Shown piece after piece: positions 20,415 through 28,772 of a stretch of 64,000 nucleotides of DNA. The stretch covers positions 558,001 to 622,000 of the forward strand of contig NZ_FOAB01000002.1 of the NCBI RefSeq assembly GCF_900109375.1, given 5' to 3'. Made by a program: the position numbers and the translations under genes. Source of the DNA: Aquimarina amphilecti (lineage in GTDB: Bacteria > Bacteroidota > Bacteroidia > Flavobacteriales > Flavobacteriaceae). Numbering within the stretch: the first letter of the stretch is position 1; each line of letters starts with the position of its first letter. The notes under the pieces are model-generated. The model searched no databases. It was not told the origin of the DNA and saw only the letters and a program-made list of their open reading frames with translations.

Positions 20415-20445
20415 TTGAACAAAATTCAACAAACCCCTACATTTG
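20415..20445 (+). promoter_or_regulatory. Promoter of the ketoacyl synthase gene (TTG-N20-TACATTTG)
   Basis: TTG at 20415-20417 and an exact -7 box TACATTTG at 20438-20445. The predicted start of transcription lies within ~10 nt of the GTG/TTG start codon, so the message would be almost leaderless. Confidence 0.6.
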
Positions 20446-20457
20446 TTCAAAAATTAA

Positions 20458-21627
20458 GTGTTGCAAAACCCTGTATCAATAACTGGAATCTCATCTATTT
20501 CTCCGATAGGAATTTTTTCCAAAGAGATTTGGAATTTATATAAGGAATCATCACATAAGATTACTTTTGAAGACTTTGCTGGAAGTATAGCACCAGTTGC
20601 AAAACTAAATTCAACATCAAGAAAAGAAATAGAAAAACTTAAAGAAGAGAATTCTCAATATGCTTCTTTAGATGATTCTGTTTTGTTTGCACTATTTGCT
20701 GCCAGAAATGCTATAAAAGAAGCAAACTGGGAAGATGAAGTTGATTTTGGAATTAATGTTGGATCCTCAAGAGGAGCAACAACTCTTTTTGAAAAATATC
20801 ATAAAGAGTTTTTAGAAACCAATCAATCTTCTACATTAAGTTCTCCGACTACTACATTGGGTAATGTGTCTTCTTGGATTGCTCAGGATTTAGGATCTAA
20901 TGGTCCAGATATAAGTCATTCTATTACCTGTTCTACAGCATTGCATGCAGTATTAAATGGTGTTGCATGGTTACAATCTGGTTTAAGCAATAAGTTTTTG
21001 GTTGGTGGTAGCGAAGCTCCATTAACGCCATTTACTATTGCGCAGATGAAAGCTTTAAAAATTTATGCATCGGCCACTACAAACCCTTATCCTTGTCAAG
21101 CAATGAATTGGGATAAGACTAGAAATACAATGTTTTTAGGGGAAGGAGCTGGGATTGCTTGTTTAGAAAATGGAATTACAGAAAATGCGTTAGCACTGAT
21201 TACAGGAATTGGATATGCTACAGAATCATTAACACATAACATATCTATATCAACTAATGCAGATTGTTTCCAGAAATCTATGAAAATGGCTTTAGGAACA
21301 ACCAACTTGGAAGATATTGATGCAATAATATTACACGCTCCTGGAACGATAAAGGGAGACCAAGCAGAATTTAATGCAATTAAAGCTGTTTTTGGTGAAA
21401 CTGTTCCTGCATTGACGACAAATAAATGGAAAATTGGTCACACATTTGGGGCTAGTGGGATTTTAAGCATGGAACTAGCAATTTTAATGATGAAACATCA
21501 GGAATTTATACCAGTCCCTTATATAAGTCATAAAACAATTCCCCAGAAATTGAATAAAATTATTGTAAATGCTGTTGGATTCGGAGGAAATGCGGTTAGT
21601 ATTTTGTTAGAACTCCCGCAAAAATGA
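20458..21627 (+). CDS. Beta-ketoacyl synthase encoded in the biotin locus
   Basis: 389 residues of the KAS I/II thiolase fold with an intact triad: Cys158 (ITCSTALHA), His in HAPGT (~292) and His in GHTFGAS (~327). It condenses acyl and malonyl thioesters. There is no ATG near the start; GTG 20458 or TTG 20461 must be used. It lies 97 nt upstream of bioB and 1.5 kb after bioA. No bioC, bioH, bioG or bioW is visible in the window, so it may take part in making the pimeloyl precursor. That role is inference. Confidence 0.85.
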   Translation: MLQNPVSITGISSISPIGIFSKEIWNLYKESSHKITFEDFAGSIAPVAKLNSTSRKEIEKLKEENSQYASLDDSVLFALFAARNAIKEANWEDEVDFGINVGSSRGATTLFEKYHKEFLETNQSSTLSSPTTTLGNVSSWIAQDLGSNGPDISHSITCSTALHAVLNGVAWLQSGLSNKFLVGGSEAPLTPFTIAQMKALKIYASATTNPYPCQAMNWDKTRNTMFLGEGAGIACLENGITENALALITGIGYATESLTHNISISTNADCFQKSMKMALGTTNLEDIDAIILHAPGTIKGDQAEFNAIKAVFGETVPALTTNKWKIGHTFGASGILSMELAILMMKHQEFIPVPYISHKTIPQKLNKIIVNAVGFGGNAVSILLELPQK

Positions 21628-21668
21628 ATATAGATTGTTATTAAAACTATCGAATTTGATAAAGCTAA

Positions 21669-21701
21669 TTTGTGTTTTTTGATTTTAAACAATTACTTTT
21701 G
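21669..21701 (+). promoter_or_regulatory. Candidate bioB promoter (TTTG-N21-TACTTTTG)
   Basis: TTTG at 21669-21672 and an exact TANNTTTG box at 21694-21701, 23 bp before the bioB ATG. Confidence 0.5.
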
Positions 21702-21723
21702 AAAATTCACATACCATTGATTT

Positions 21724-22827
21724 ATGAGCGTTATTAGACACGATTGGACATCACAGGAAATATTAGATATATATAATAAACCATTAATGGAGTTGCTGTA
21801 TGAAGCGGCATCTGTACATCGTGAATATCACGATCCTAATACAGTTCAAGTTTCTACACTATTATCGATTAAAACAGGAGGATGTCCGGAAGATTGTGGG
21901 TACTGCCCGCAAGCGGCAAGATATCATACTGATATAGAGGGTAATGATTTAATGAGTGTGCAACAAGTAAAAGCTCAAGCACTTCGTGCTAAAGCTTCTG
22001 GAAGTTCTAGAGTATGTATGGGTGCTGCTTGGCGTAATGTAAAAGATGGTCCAGAGTTTGACAACGTATTGGAGATGGTGAGAACTATCAATAAGTTAGA
22101 GATGGAAGTTTGTTGTACTTTAGGTATGATAACAGAAAATCAAGCTCAGAGATTGGCAGAAGCAGGATTATATGCTTACAATCATAATTTAGATACATCA
22201 GAAGAATATTATAAAGAAGTGATTTCTACTAGAGGTTATGAAGATCGTCTTCAGACCATTGATAATGTGCGTAAAACCAATGTTACTGTTTGTAGTGGAG
22301 GAATCATCGGAATGGGTGAAAAAGCGGCAGATCGTGCTGGGATGTTAGTGGCTTTAGCAAAATTAAGTCCACAGCCAGAATCTGTTCCTATTAATGCGCT
22401 TGTAGCAGTTGATGGAACACCAATGGAAGATCAAACACCTGTGGAAATTTGGGATATGATTAGAATGGTAGCAACCACTAGAATTGTAATGCCGCAAACA
22501 CAGGTAAGACTTTCTGCGGGGAGAACGGAAATGAGTAGAGAAGGACAAGCTATGTGCTTTTTTGCAGGAGCAAATTCAATTTTTGCGGGAGACAAATTAT
22601 TAACAACTCCTAATCCAGATGTTAATCAGGATATGGAAATGTTCAAAAAATTAGGATTGAATCCACAAAAACCATTTGTTAAGAAAGCGCAACCTGATAC
22701 AGTGGAAGCTGAGAACTCTAAGTTTGAAGCTAAAGGAGAAAAACCTAAATGGTCTAGACCAGAGCATGTCATTGAAAAAAATGAATTTGCTAAACAAAAA
22801 GGGAAAGAAGCTTTACTTAATAAATAA
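21724..22827 (+). CDS. bioB: Biotin synthase
   Basis: Radical SAM enzyme inserting sulfur into dethiobiotin. The CxxxCxxC cluster motif is Cys54, Cys58 and Cys61 (GGCPEDCGYC). The conserved YNHNLDTS and the C-terminal FFAGANSIF follow, and ligands for the [2Fe-2S] sulfur donor are present. The ~45-residue Lys-rich tail beyond the core is longer than in E. coli. A cupin-like gene begins 18 nt after the stop and is probably cotranscribed. Confidence 0.97.
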   Translation: MSVIRHDWTSQEILDIYNKPLMELLYEAASVHREYHDPNTVQVSTLLSIKTGGCPEDCGYCPQAARYHTDIEGNDLMSVQQVKAQALRAKASGSSRVCMGAAWRNVKDGPEFDNVLEMVRTINKLEMEVCCTLGMITENQAQRLAEAGLYAYNHNLDTSEEYYKEVISTRGYEDRLQTIDNVRKTNVTVCSGGIIGMGEKAADRAGMLVALAKLSPQPESVPINALVAVDGTPMEDQTPVEIWDMIRMVATTRIVMPQTQVRLSAGRTEMSREGQAMCFFAGANSIFAGDKLLTTPNPDVNQDMEMFKKLGLNPQKPFVKKAQPDTVEAENSKFEAKGEKPKWSRPEHVIEKNEFAKQKGKEALLNK

Positions 22828-22845
22828 TTTGTAGTTATTTTTTAG

Positions 22846-23715
22846 TTGGTGGGATTAAATTTAGAACAAATATCAAGAGTAGAAACAATTACTAAAGAAG
22901 AATTTTTGCGGGATTATTTTATACCTCAAAAACCTGTAGTAATTGAACGATTAATTGAAGACTGGCCGGCATATCAAAAATGGAATTTAGATTATATCAA
23001 TGAAGTTGCTGGAGATAAAGAAGTGCCTTTATTTGATGATCGACCTATAAACTCTGAATTTAAGTTTAATGAACCCCATACTAGCATGAAAATGAGTGAG
23101 TATGTGGAGCTCCTAAAAAAGAAACCTACCAATTATAGAATTTTCTTGTATAACTTATTGAAAGAGGTACCGAAACTTAGAGAGGATTATAAATATCCTG
23201 AGATAGGATTGAGACTACTAAAAAAAATGCCTTATTTATTTTTTGGTGGTGGAGGTTCTAAGGTATTTATGCATTATGATATAGATTTAGGTAATATTCT
23301 TCACTTTCATTTTCATGGAGAAAAACAATGTATTTTATTTCCTCCTTCCGAGACGAAATATTTGTATAAGGTTCCTCATGCATTAATAGCCCATCAAGAA
23401 ATTGATTTTACAAATCCGGATTTAGAAAAATGGCCAGCTCTTAAGAAAGCAAATGGATATATTGCAAATCTTACACACGGCGAAACATTGTATATGCCAG
23501 AAGGATATTGGCATCAAATGACTTACCTTACTCCTGGGTTTTCTATGAGTATCCGAGCAATGGCAACTAGATTAGGCAATATGAATAAAGCAGCTTACAA
23601 CATTTTTTTTATGCGCTATTTCGATAATATTATGAGAAGGATCGGCGGTCAGAAGTGGATGAATCATAAAAATGAGTTGGCTATTAAAAGAACTAATAAA
23701 AAGAATAGTTTCTAA
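22846..23715 (+). CDS. Cupin-like / JmjC-type Fe(II)-dependent oxygenase family protein
   Basis: 289 residues of the cupin_8 (factor-inhibiting-HIF-like) type. An N-terminal KPVVIERLIEDWPA motif is followed by the metal site HYD (in FMHYDIDLGN) and a distal His in EGYWHQMTY; the Lys that binds 2-oxoglutarate is not certain. Starts with TTG (22846) or GTG (22849), since no ATG is near. Probably a hydroxylase of a protein or small molecule, cotranscribed with bioB; no evident link to biotin. Confidence 0.8.
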   Translation: MVGLNLEQISRVETITKEEFLRDYFIPQKPVVIERLIEDWPAYQKWNLDYINEVAGDKEVPLFDDRPINSEFKFNEPHTSMKMSEYVELLKKKPTNYRIFLYNLLKEVPKLREDYKYPEIGLRLLKKMPYLFFGGGGSKVFMHYDIDLGNILHFHFHGEKQCILFPPSETKYLYKVPHALIAHQEIDFTNPDLEKWPALKKANGYIANLTHGETLYMPEGYWHQMTYLTPGFSMSIRAMATRLGNMNKAAYNIFFMRYFDNIMRRIGGQKWMNHKNELAIKRTNKKNSF

Positions 23716-23783
23716 TTATAGAAAACTTGCAACCCTTTTAGTTTCTTTTTGTCTTTTTTATTAGAAATCATAAGTCTTTCTAG

Positions 23784-24923
23784 ATGGAATTTGTGAATAT
23801 TATTCTATTAATAAGTGTTTCCCAAGGATTTCTTTTTGGTTTTGCCATTTTGTTTTCTCCTTATTTTAGAAGTTCTACCAATAAATATTTAGGGTATTCA
23901 ATCTTGATTTTAGCGTTCTTGATGTTTAATGTATATCTAGATGCCTTAAATATATATGAACAATATCCTAAGTTTTTAGTTTTATATGATATAGAATGGA
24001 TATTCTTATTCCCTGTTTTTTTCTTTGTATATATATTAAAATCAATTGATCATGAGTTTATAGTAGAGAGAAAATGGAATTGGTTGTACATTCCGTTTAT
24101 GTTTTCTGTTATATTGAATGTAGTTTATAATTTAGAACACATTTACAAATGGGAAATATTCTTTTTATCTGATGAAACATTGATGTATAAATGGGCTTTT
24201 GATGTACAAGAGTTCGGGTATTATTCTTATAATTTTGTAATCGCTATTTGGGCTTATAATATTCTTAAACATAAAAAAAATACTAACCAAATAAAGGGGA
24301 AATGGCTGAAAAAGTTATGTGTATATGAGGTCTCATTAGTTACTTGTTGGGTTTTAATAGATATCGCTGATATGATTTTTGATATTGGCTATGATGTGGG
24401 CATTTCTATCATATGTACTATTACTTCATTTTTTATATTTTGGATTGTATATAACGGGGTTTACTCTTTAAAAATAAGCAATTTCAAGAATAGTGATGTT
24501 AATTTAAATAAAGATACTCTAGAGGTTAAAAATCTTAAAGTTTCAATTTCCGAACATTCGTTTTCTAGGAATAATATTTACTTTCAAAAGTTAGAAGATT
24601 TATTGGAAAAAGATTATATCTATCGAAATCCTAATTTGAATCAAGAAATGGTTGCAGAAACTTTAAATATAAGCTCAGGTTACCTTTCTCAGATTGTAAA
24701 TGATGTTGCTCGAAAAAACTTTACCGCGTATATTAATTCTTATCGAGTAAATGAAGTAAAGGAGATGATACTTAATGAAGAGTTTGATAAATATAGTTTA
24801 CTGTCAATTGGCTTAGAAGCTGGCTTTAAAGCTAAGTCGACATTTTACACTTCTTTTAAAAAAGAAACTGGATTAACTCCCAACCAGTTTAAAATTGATC
24901 ATAAAAAGGTACAGTTTTTTTAA
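23784..24923 (+). CDS. AraC-family regulator with N-terminal seven-helix membrane domain
   Basis: 379 residues. About seven transmembrane helices occupy residues 1-230. The AraC DNA-binding domain lies at ~275-375, with the first HTH in MVAETLNISSGYLSQIV and the second in LLSIGLEAGFKAKSTFYTSF. This architecture is common in Flavobacteriaceae and suggests a membrane-sensed signal. The S41 peptidase gene lies 154 nt downstream on the same strand and is a possible target. Confidence 0.9.
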   Translation: MEFVNIILLISVSQGFLFGFAILFSPYFRSSTNKYLGYSILILAFLMFNVYLDALNIYEQYPKFLVLYDIEWIFLFPVFFFVYILKSIDHEFIVERKWNWLYIPFMFSVILNVVYNLEHIYKWEIFFLSDETLMYKWAFDVQEFGYYSYNFVIAIWAYNILKHKKNTNQIKGKWLKKLCVYEVSLVTCWVLIDIADMIFDIGYDVGISIICTITSFFIFWIVYNGVYSLKISNFKNSDVNLNKDTLEVKNLKVSISEHSFSRNNIYFQKLEDLLEKDYIYRNPNLNQEMVAETLNISSGYLSQIVNDVARKNFTAYINSYRVNEVKEMILNEEFDKYSLLSIGLEAGFKAKSTFYTSFKKETGLTPNQFKIDHKKVQFF

Positions 24924-25077
24924 ATTTTAATAATCCCGAACACCGTTTTTTTATTAGCTATTTAGTTTTGAATCGAATCAAAGGTTGGATCAATTTGTTT
25001 TGAATTATTGATTGATCTTATGCAACTGATTGATTGTTTAATTGTCAATAGTGATATAATTCTTAAAACGTAATGTT

Positions 25078-26460
25078 ATGATTTTAGATTTTTTAAAAAA
25101 GTATTTCTTAGTATTAATTTTGGTTTTTTTGGTTGGATGTAAATCAGATGATGACACTCCAATAATTATAGAAGATACTATAAATGGATTTTGGTTAGCA
25201 GAAGATAAAGGGTATGTGATTGAGTTTACAGATGATCAAGACATCCTTTATAATGTAAATACTTCTGGTTGTTCAATTGCAGATGATAATTTTAAGATAG
25301 AAGAATTAGCAGGCCTTCAGTTAGAGATGCTGAATAATAATGAACTGATTGGCAGATCAGAATTAATAGCCTCAGATATTAAATTTATAAGGTTAGAGAA
25401 TCAAAATGAATTTTGTTTACCGGATCAGATCTCGGAGACTGATGATCCAAAAGTTAATTATGATCATTTCTGGAATATTTTTAATGATTATTATGCTTTT
25501 TTTGAAACAAGAAATGTGGATTGGTCACAGTACGAAGATTTAGGCGAGCAAGTAACTTCTGAAAATTTTTATCAGGTTATTGGTGAACTAGTTTTATTGT
25601 TAAATGATGGTCATGTTGCAATTGATGATGAAGAAAATAATATTAGTATAGATTCAGGTGTGCATGGTTTATTAGAGCGATTAAATGCAAGCCTATCAGG
25701 TGACTTGGTGATTGATTCTGATGAGGTTTATGACAAACTTTATAATCAACGATTAGAAGTTATTGCATTAAAATACCTTGGTGGGGAATATGAACTAGAT
25801 GAAAGTGGAAACATTGCATGGGGTATAATTGATAATGTTGGTTACGTAAATATTTTGGGGATGGAAGGCTATAGTGATGATGAAAGTATAGAATTACAAA
25901 TCTTGAATAGTATTTTGGATGAAATGATGGATGATTTTAAAAACTCAGGAGTTTCTAAACTAATAATAGATGTTCGTTTTAATGGAGGAGGCTATGATAT
26001 GGTATCTATAGAAATTGCATCTCGCTTTGTGGATCAAGAAAGGTTAGTTTTTTCTAAGAAAGCCAGATTGGGAGATAGTTTTACAGAAACCACTTCTGTT
26101 TCGGTTAGTCCTAAGGGAGATTTTCAGTTCACCGATGAAATTATTTTACTAACAAGTCCATTAACTGCAAGTGCAGCAGAAATTTTTACTCTTTGTATGA
26201 AAGATTTACCCTATGTAACTATTGTAGGTGATAATACCAATGGAGTTTTTTCTGATATTTTGGTCCATGTATTACCAAATGGCGCATTTGTTGGATTGTC
26301 TAACGAGGTATATAGTGATGCTCAAGGAGTAGTGTATGAATCAATTGGAGTAGGACCTCTAGAAGAGAACAGAGTTCCTCTGTTTTCTAATGATGATTTT
26401 GTAGAAGAAAAAGATAGCGGTATAAATAAAGCTGTTGAAATATTAAGTAATCTTAACTAA
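25078..26460 (+). CDS. S41-family (C-terminal processing type) peptidase lipoprotein
   Basis: 460 residues. Lipobox LVGCKS puts Cys at ~21. The N-terminal ~110 residues form a lipocalin-like or unassigned domain. The S41 core follows, with LNDGHVAID and the nucleophile Ser in TSPLTASAAE. No PDZ domain is obvious. Members degrade peptides or process protein C-termini on the periplasmic side. It ends 10 nt before a very long palindromic terminator. Confidence 0.85.
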   Translation: MILDFLKKYFLVLILVFLVGCKSDDDTPIIIEDTINGFWLAEDKGYVIEFTDDQDILYNVNTSGCSIADDNFKIEELAGLQLEMLNNNELIGRSELIASDIKFIRLENQNEFCLPDQISETDDPKVNYDHFWNIFNDYYAFFETRNVDWSQYEDLGEQVTSENFYQVIGELVLLLNDGHVAIDDEENNISIDSGVHGLLERLNASLSGDLVIDSDEVYDKLYNQRLEVIALKYLGGEYELDESGNIAWGIIDNVGYVNILGMEGYSDDESIELQILNSILDEMMDDFKNSGVSKLIIDVRFNGGGYDMVSIEIASRFVDQERLVFSKKARLGDSFTETTSVSVSPKGDFQFTDEIILLTSPLTASAAEIFTLCMKDLPYVTIVGDNTNGVFSDILVHVLPNGAFVGLSNEVYSDAQGVVYESIGVGPLEENRVPLFSNDDFVEEKDSGINKAVEILSNLN

Positions 26461-26469
26461 GCGATGTTT

Positions 26470-26522
26470 TTATAATAGAAATAATCCCGTAATTACTAAT
26501 TACGGGATTATTTCTATTATAA
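26470..26522. terminator. 25-bp perfect-stem bidirectional terminator
   Basis: Bases 26470-26494 pair without mismatch with 26498-26522 around a 3-nt loop. The GC-rich part is CCCGTAATT. It can terminate the S41 gene and anything reading leftward from the peptide remnant at 26649. Confidence 0.8.
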
Positions 26523-26526
26523 TAAA

Positions 26527-26649
26527 TTATACCATTTCATAAATACAGTAAAACCCATTGCATATTCCTCTTCCATAATCACAATCTAGTTCTGTACGAC
26601 AAGTATTTGCCCCTGGACCACCTCCTCCATTGATTGTTTTTACTTTTAA
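26527..26649 (-). pseudogene. Leaderless remnant of a double-glycine, Cys-rich peptide precursor
   Basis: The frame begins after a TAA stop at 26650-26652 and has no ATG, GTG or TTG. It reads LKVKTINGGGGPG and then a core with four Cys (TCRTELDCDYGRGICNGFYC). KTINGG is the end of a typical Bacteroidota double-glycine leader, but the first ~15 leader residues are missing. Most likely a decayed precursor gene, unless translation starts in an unusual way or the upstream stop is a sequencing error. Confidence 0.5.
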
Positions 26650-26715
26650 TTATTAATTCTAGATAAAGAAATAAAATATTAATAATACATTTACGAGAGG
26701 AAAATAATTAATAAA

Positions 26716-26895
26716 ATGAATATGAAAAAAAATAAATTAGATCTTAAAAAGTTAACAGTAGCTAAGTTATCTAACCCTATTGCAATTAAAGGAGGAGTAA
26801 CAATAATTGGTCCTACTACTACAGGAGATAGACCTACGGAAGTGCGGACTAAATGCAATTGTTGTACAGATTGTGATTGTCCTCCTGATAATTAA
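26716..26895 (+). CDS. Lanthipeptide-like Thr/Cys-rich double-glycine precursor
   Basis: 59 residues (57 from the second ATG at 26722). The leader MKKNKLDLKKLTVAKLSN resembles the leaders of Bacteroidota class I lanthipeptide precursors, ends in IKGG, and is followed by a core with many Thr and five Cys (TKCNCCTDCDC). Thr and Cys together would allow methyllanthionine rings. No LanB, LanC or other modifying enzyme is present within the window, so it is an orphan here. It faces recX and is not part of the minus-strand peptide cluster. Confidence 0.7.
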   Translation: MNMKKNKLDLKKLTVAKLSNPIAIKGGVTIIGPTTTGDRPTEVRTKCNCCTDCDCPPDN

Positions 26896-26971
26896 TGTTT
26901 TTAGTATATTTTACTAGATATAAAAAGAGATAAAATAAATTACTTTTTTAGCGAAATATAGAAAATGTATT

Positions 26972-27448
26972 TTAAAAAAGGTCATTAATCTTTTCGAAAA
27001 CTAGTTGATTTTCCCATCCTCGATAGAGGAGATAATCAATTAGTTTTTTTCTTTTCCTATATGTGTCAGTTTCTGAAATAGTATTAAATTTCTTTTCTGC
27101 AATTTCATGAAAAGTTTCTAGATAATCATTTTCAGAGATTTCTTTTAAAGCGACTTTAATACAGTATTCAGAGATTTGTCTGAATTTTAATTCTCTAACT
27201 ATTCGTTGTTTTCCCCATTTTTTTATCCGAAATTTTCCTCTTGCAAAACTTTTAGCAAAACGCTCTTCATTTAAAAAATTATGTTCTATAAGATGTAATA
27301 TGATCTTTTCTTTTGCTTCAGGAATTAGTTTCATTGTAGTTAACTTCTGTGAAACATCCTTATGACAGCGATCTTGATAAGCACAGTAATGCTCCATCTT
27401 TTTGATTGCTTCAGTAACCGTAATTGATTCTGGTGTTTTGTGGTACAT
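26972..27448 (-). CDS. recX: Regulatory protein RecX family
   Basis: 158 residues made of the three-helix repeats typical of RecX. Cues are MEHYCAYQDRCHKDV near the N-terminus, LNEERFAKSFARGKFRIKKW in the middle and the C-terminal YLLYRGW. RecX binds RecA filaments and modulates their extension. recA is not adjacent. The gene sits at the left edge of the peptide locus and may simply mark conserved backbone. Confidence 0.88.
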   Translation of the reverse strand: MYHKTPESITVTEAIKKMEHYCAYQDRCHKDVSQKLTTMKLIPEAKEKIILHLIEHNFLNEERFAKSFARGKFRIKKWGKQRIVRELKFRQISEYCIKVALKEISENDYLETFHEIAEKKFNTISETDTYRKRKKLIDYLLYRGWENQLVFEKINDLF

Positions 27449-27473
27449 TATTGTAAAAATACATAATCTGATA

Positions 27474-27950
27474 TTATAAGTTTAACAATAACATTTTATT
27501 CGTGATTGTGTCTTTTTTTGATGCTTTATTTTTCTTTAGAAAATTTTTGATTTTTTCTTGATAAGGTTTTCCTTCAAAACTTTGAAGAAGATTTTTTCTG
27601 GTTAATTTTTTTAATTCTAATGGGAAGTATTTTGATTTAAAATGATAGTTATTAAAAATTTGCCAATCGGGTAGAAATTTATTAACCTCCTTGTAAATAT
27701 GAATTACTCCATTACTTCCTATAAATTCACAAAAATTTCCACTTGGAAGTATACTGAAGTAAAAAGGATCAATTTCTTCACTATTGACTTCAGAAGTTAT
27801 AATGTTCTTAATTTCATCTATGTTTACAGGACCATTGATATAGTATAATAAAATTTCCATTTTATGAATAAGATCAAAGCTGTCGATTTTTGACATTCCT
27901 TCAAAATTTTTCATAATACTACAAAGTGTTTTATGCTGGTTATTTTCCAT
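27474..27950 (-). CDS. Hypothetical protein at the edge of the peptide locus
   Basis: Start set at ATG 27950 (MENNQHKTL); a frame-open ATG at 28001 would begin inside a terminator stem. About 158 residues, no signal peptide or membrane segment, Lys-rich C-terminus (KKNKASKKDT). I do not recognise a family. It ends 25 nt before recX and may be cotranscribed with it. The terminator at 27999-28032 separates it from the precursors upstream. Confidence 0.6.
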   Translation of the reverse strand: MENNQHKTLCSIMKNFEGMSKIDSFDLIHKMEILLYYINGPVNIDEIKNIITSEVNSEEIDPFYFSILPSGNFCEFIGSNGVIHIYKEVNKFLPDWQIFNNYHFKSKYFPLELKKLTRKNLLQSFEGKPYQEKIKNFLKKNKASKKDTITNKMLLLNL

Positions 27951-27998
27951 ATCAATGTTAGTTCTAGTTAATATAATTGTAGAATAATTGATGAATAA

Positions 27999-28032
27999 CA
28001 ATTCCTTCTATTTTAGATAATAGAAGGAATTG
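27999..28032. terminator. Perfect 14-bp hairpin terminator
   Basis: CAATTCCTTCTATT pairs with AATAGAAGGAATTG around a 6-nt loop. It ends the precursor unit 28473-28063 read on the minus strand. Confidence 0.65.
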
Positions 28033-28062
28033 TAACATTAAAGCTTAATAATGTATTGTCTA

Positions 28063-28248
28063 CTATCCAAAGATTGTATCTGGATCAGGAAATGTAGGTC
28101 CTGTAGTAGGTTTGATAATTATGATAACTGGCCCTGTGCATCCTCCACCATTACCATCATCAATTACACTTGGGTTATGGTTTCCACCAGTGATAGTTTT
28201 GATTTCTTGACTTGTCAATGTTGTTGTTTGATTTTTTAAATTTTTCAT
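28063..28248 (-). CDS. Double-glycine leader peptide precursor (Pro/Thr-rich core)
   Basis: 61 residues. Leader MKNLKNQTTTLTSQEIKTITGG ends in the Gly-Gly cleavage site for C39 peptidases. The core contains a single Cys and a Pro/Ile/Thr stretch (IIIIKPTTGPTFPDPD). It is 36 nt downstream of the next precursor and shares its promoter. Probably exported by the ABC transporter at 32888-35071. Activity unknown. Confidence 0.8.
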   Translation of the reverse strand: MKNLKNQTTTLTSQEIKTITGGNHNPSVIDDGNGGGCTGPVIIIIKPTTGPTFPDPDTIFG

Positions 28249-28284
28249 AAGATGTTTATTTTTAATTGTTATTTAAGAAGTGTA

Positions 28285-28473
28285 TTAAATTCCGAAACCA
28301 GTATTGTTTATACTTTCAAAGTTTTGATTAATCTCGTCATCATAACGATTTATTGGATCTCCGAATGGTACGATTTCTATTAAAGTAGAGATCGTTGTTT
28401 CAGTTGATAAACCTCCACCGTTGTAATTTTCTAATTCTTGTTGACTTAGTAAAGTCGTGTTTAAATTTTTCAT
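28285..28473 (-). CDS. Double-glycine leader peptide precursor
   Basis: 62 residues from ATG 28473 (an upstream ATG at 28530 would cover the promoter). Leader MKNLNTTLLSQQELENYNGGG; the core is acidic with Thr, Ile and Asn and no Cys. First gene of a two-precursor unit driven by the palindrome promoter at 28528-28561. Confidence 0.8.
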   Translation of the reverse strand: MKNLNTTLLSQQELENYNGGGLSTETTISTLIEIVPFGDPINRYDDEINQNFESINNTGFGI

Positions 28474-28527
28474 GATGTGTTGTTTTAATTTATTAAATAT
28501 TGATGTTGTGCAATTGCTTTTACAGTA

Positions 28528-28561
28528 CAATGATACAGGCTCCTGGTCTCATTATTTGAGA
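28528..28561 (-). promoter_or_regulatory. Palindrome promoter 1 of the peptide locus
   Basis: Perfect palindromic arms TCTCA-N5-TGAGA at 28547-28561, 11 bp, then a -7-like box TATCATTG (minus strand, 28528-28535). It reads toward the precursor at 28473. Confidence 0.7.
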
Positions 28562-28635
28562 CTTTCAATTTTTTTCTAAAGTTTAATGCAAATGGTTTTC
28601 AGGAAGAATATTAGGTGTCGTTTCTGATAGATATA

Positions 28636-28670
28636 AAAAGGGTGAACTATTACTCAAAGTTCACCCTTTT
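28636..28670. terminator. Intrinsic terminator after the Gly-rich precursor
   Basis: AAAAGGGTGAACT pairs with AGTTCACCCTTTT, with flanking T/A runs, downstream of the precursor at 28773-28982 on the minus strand. Confidence 0.75.
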
Positions 28671-28772
28671 ACAGAAATGATATTGTGCTTTTCTAAGACA
28701 TACATACTGGGCAGACAATGTACTCAACAAATAATTCCCAGCTATATTTCTGAAAGATAGTTTTGATATCTC

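Noticed and set aside
24984-25017. GATCAAT...ATTGATC inverted repeat upstream of the S41 gene considered as an AraC operator
   Set aside because: Only one imperfect copy, AT-rich surroundings with many GATTGAT variants; not distinguishable from chance.
28051-28239. Plus-strand 62-codon open frame rich in Cys opposite the precursor at 28063-28248
   Set aside because: It is the antisense shadow of a clear double-glycine precursor; no promoter or leader features of its own.
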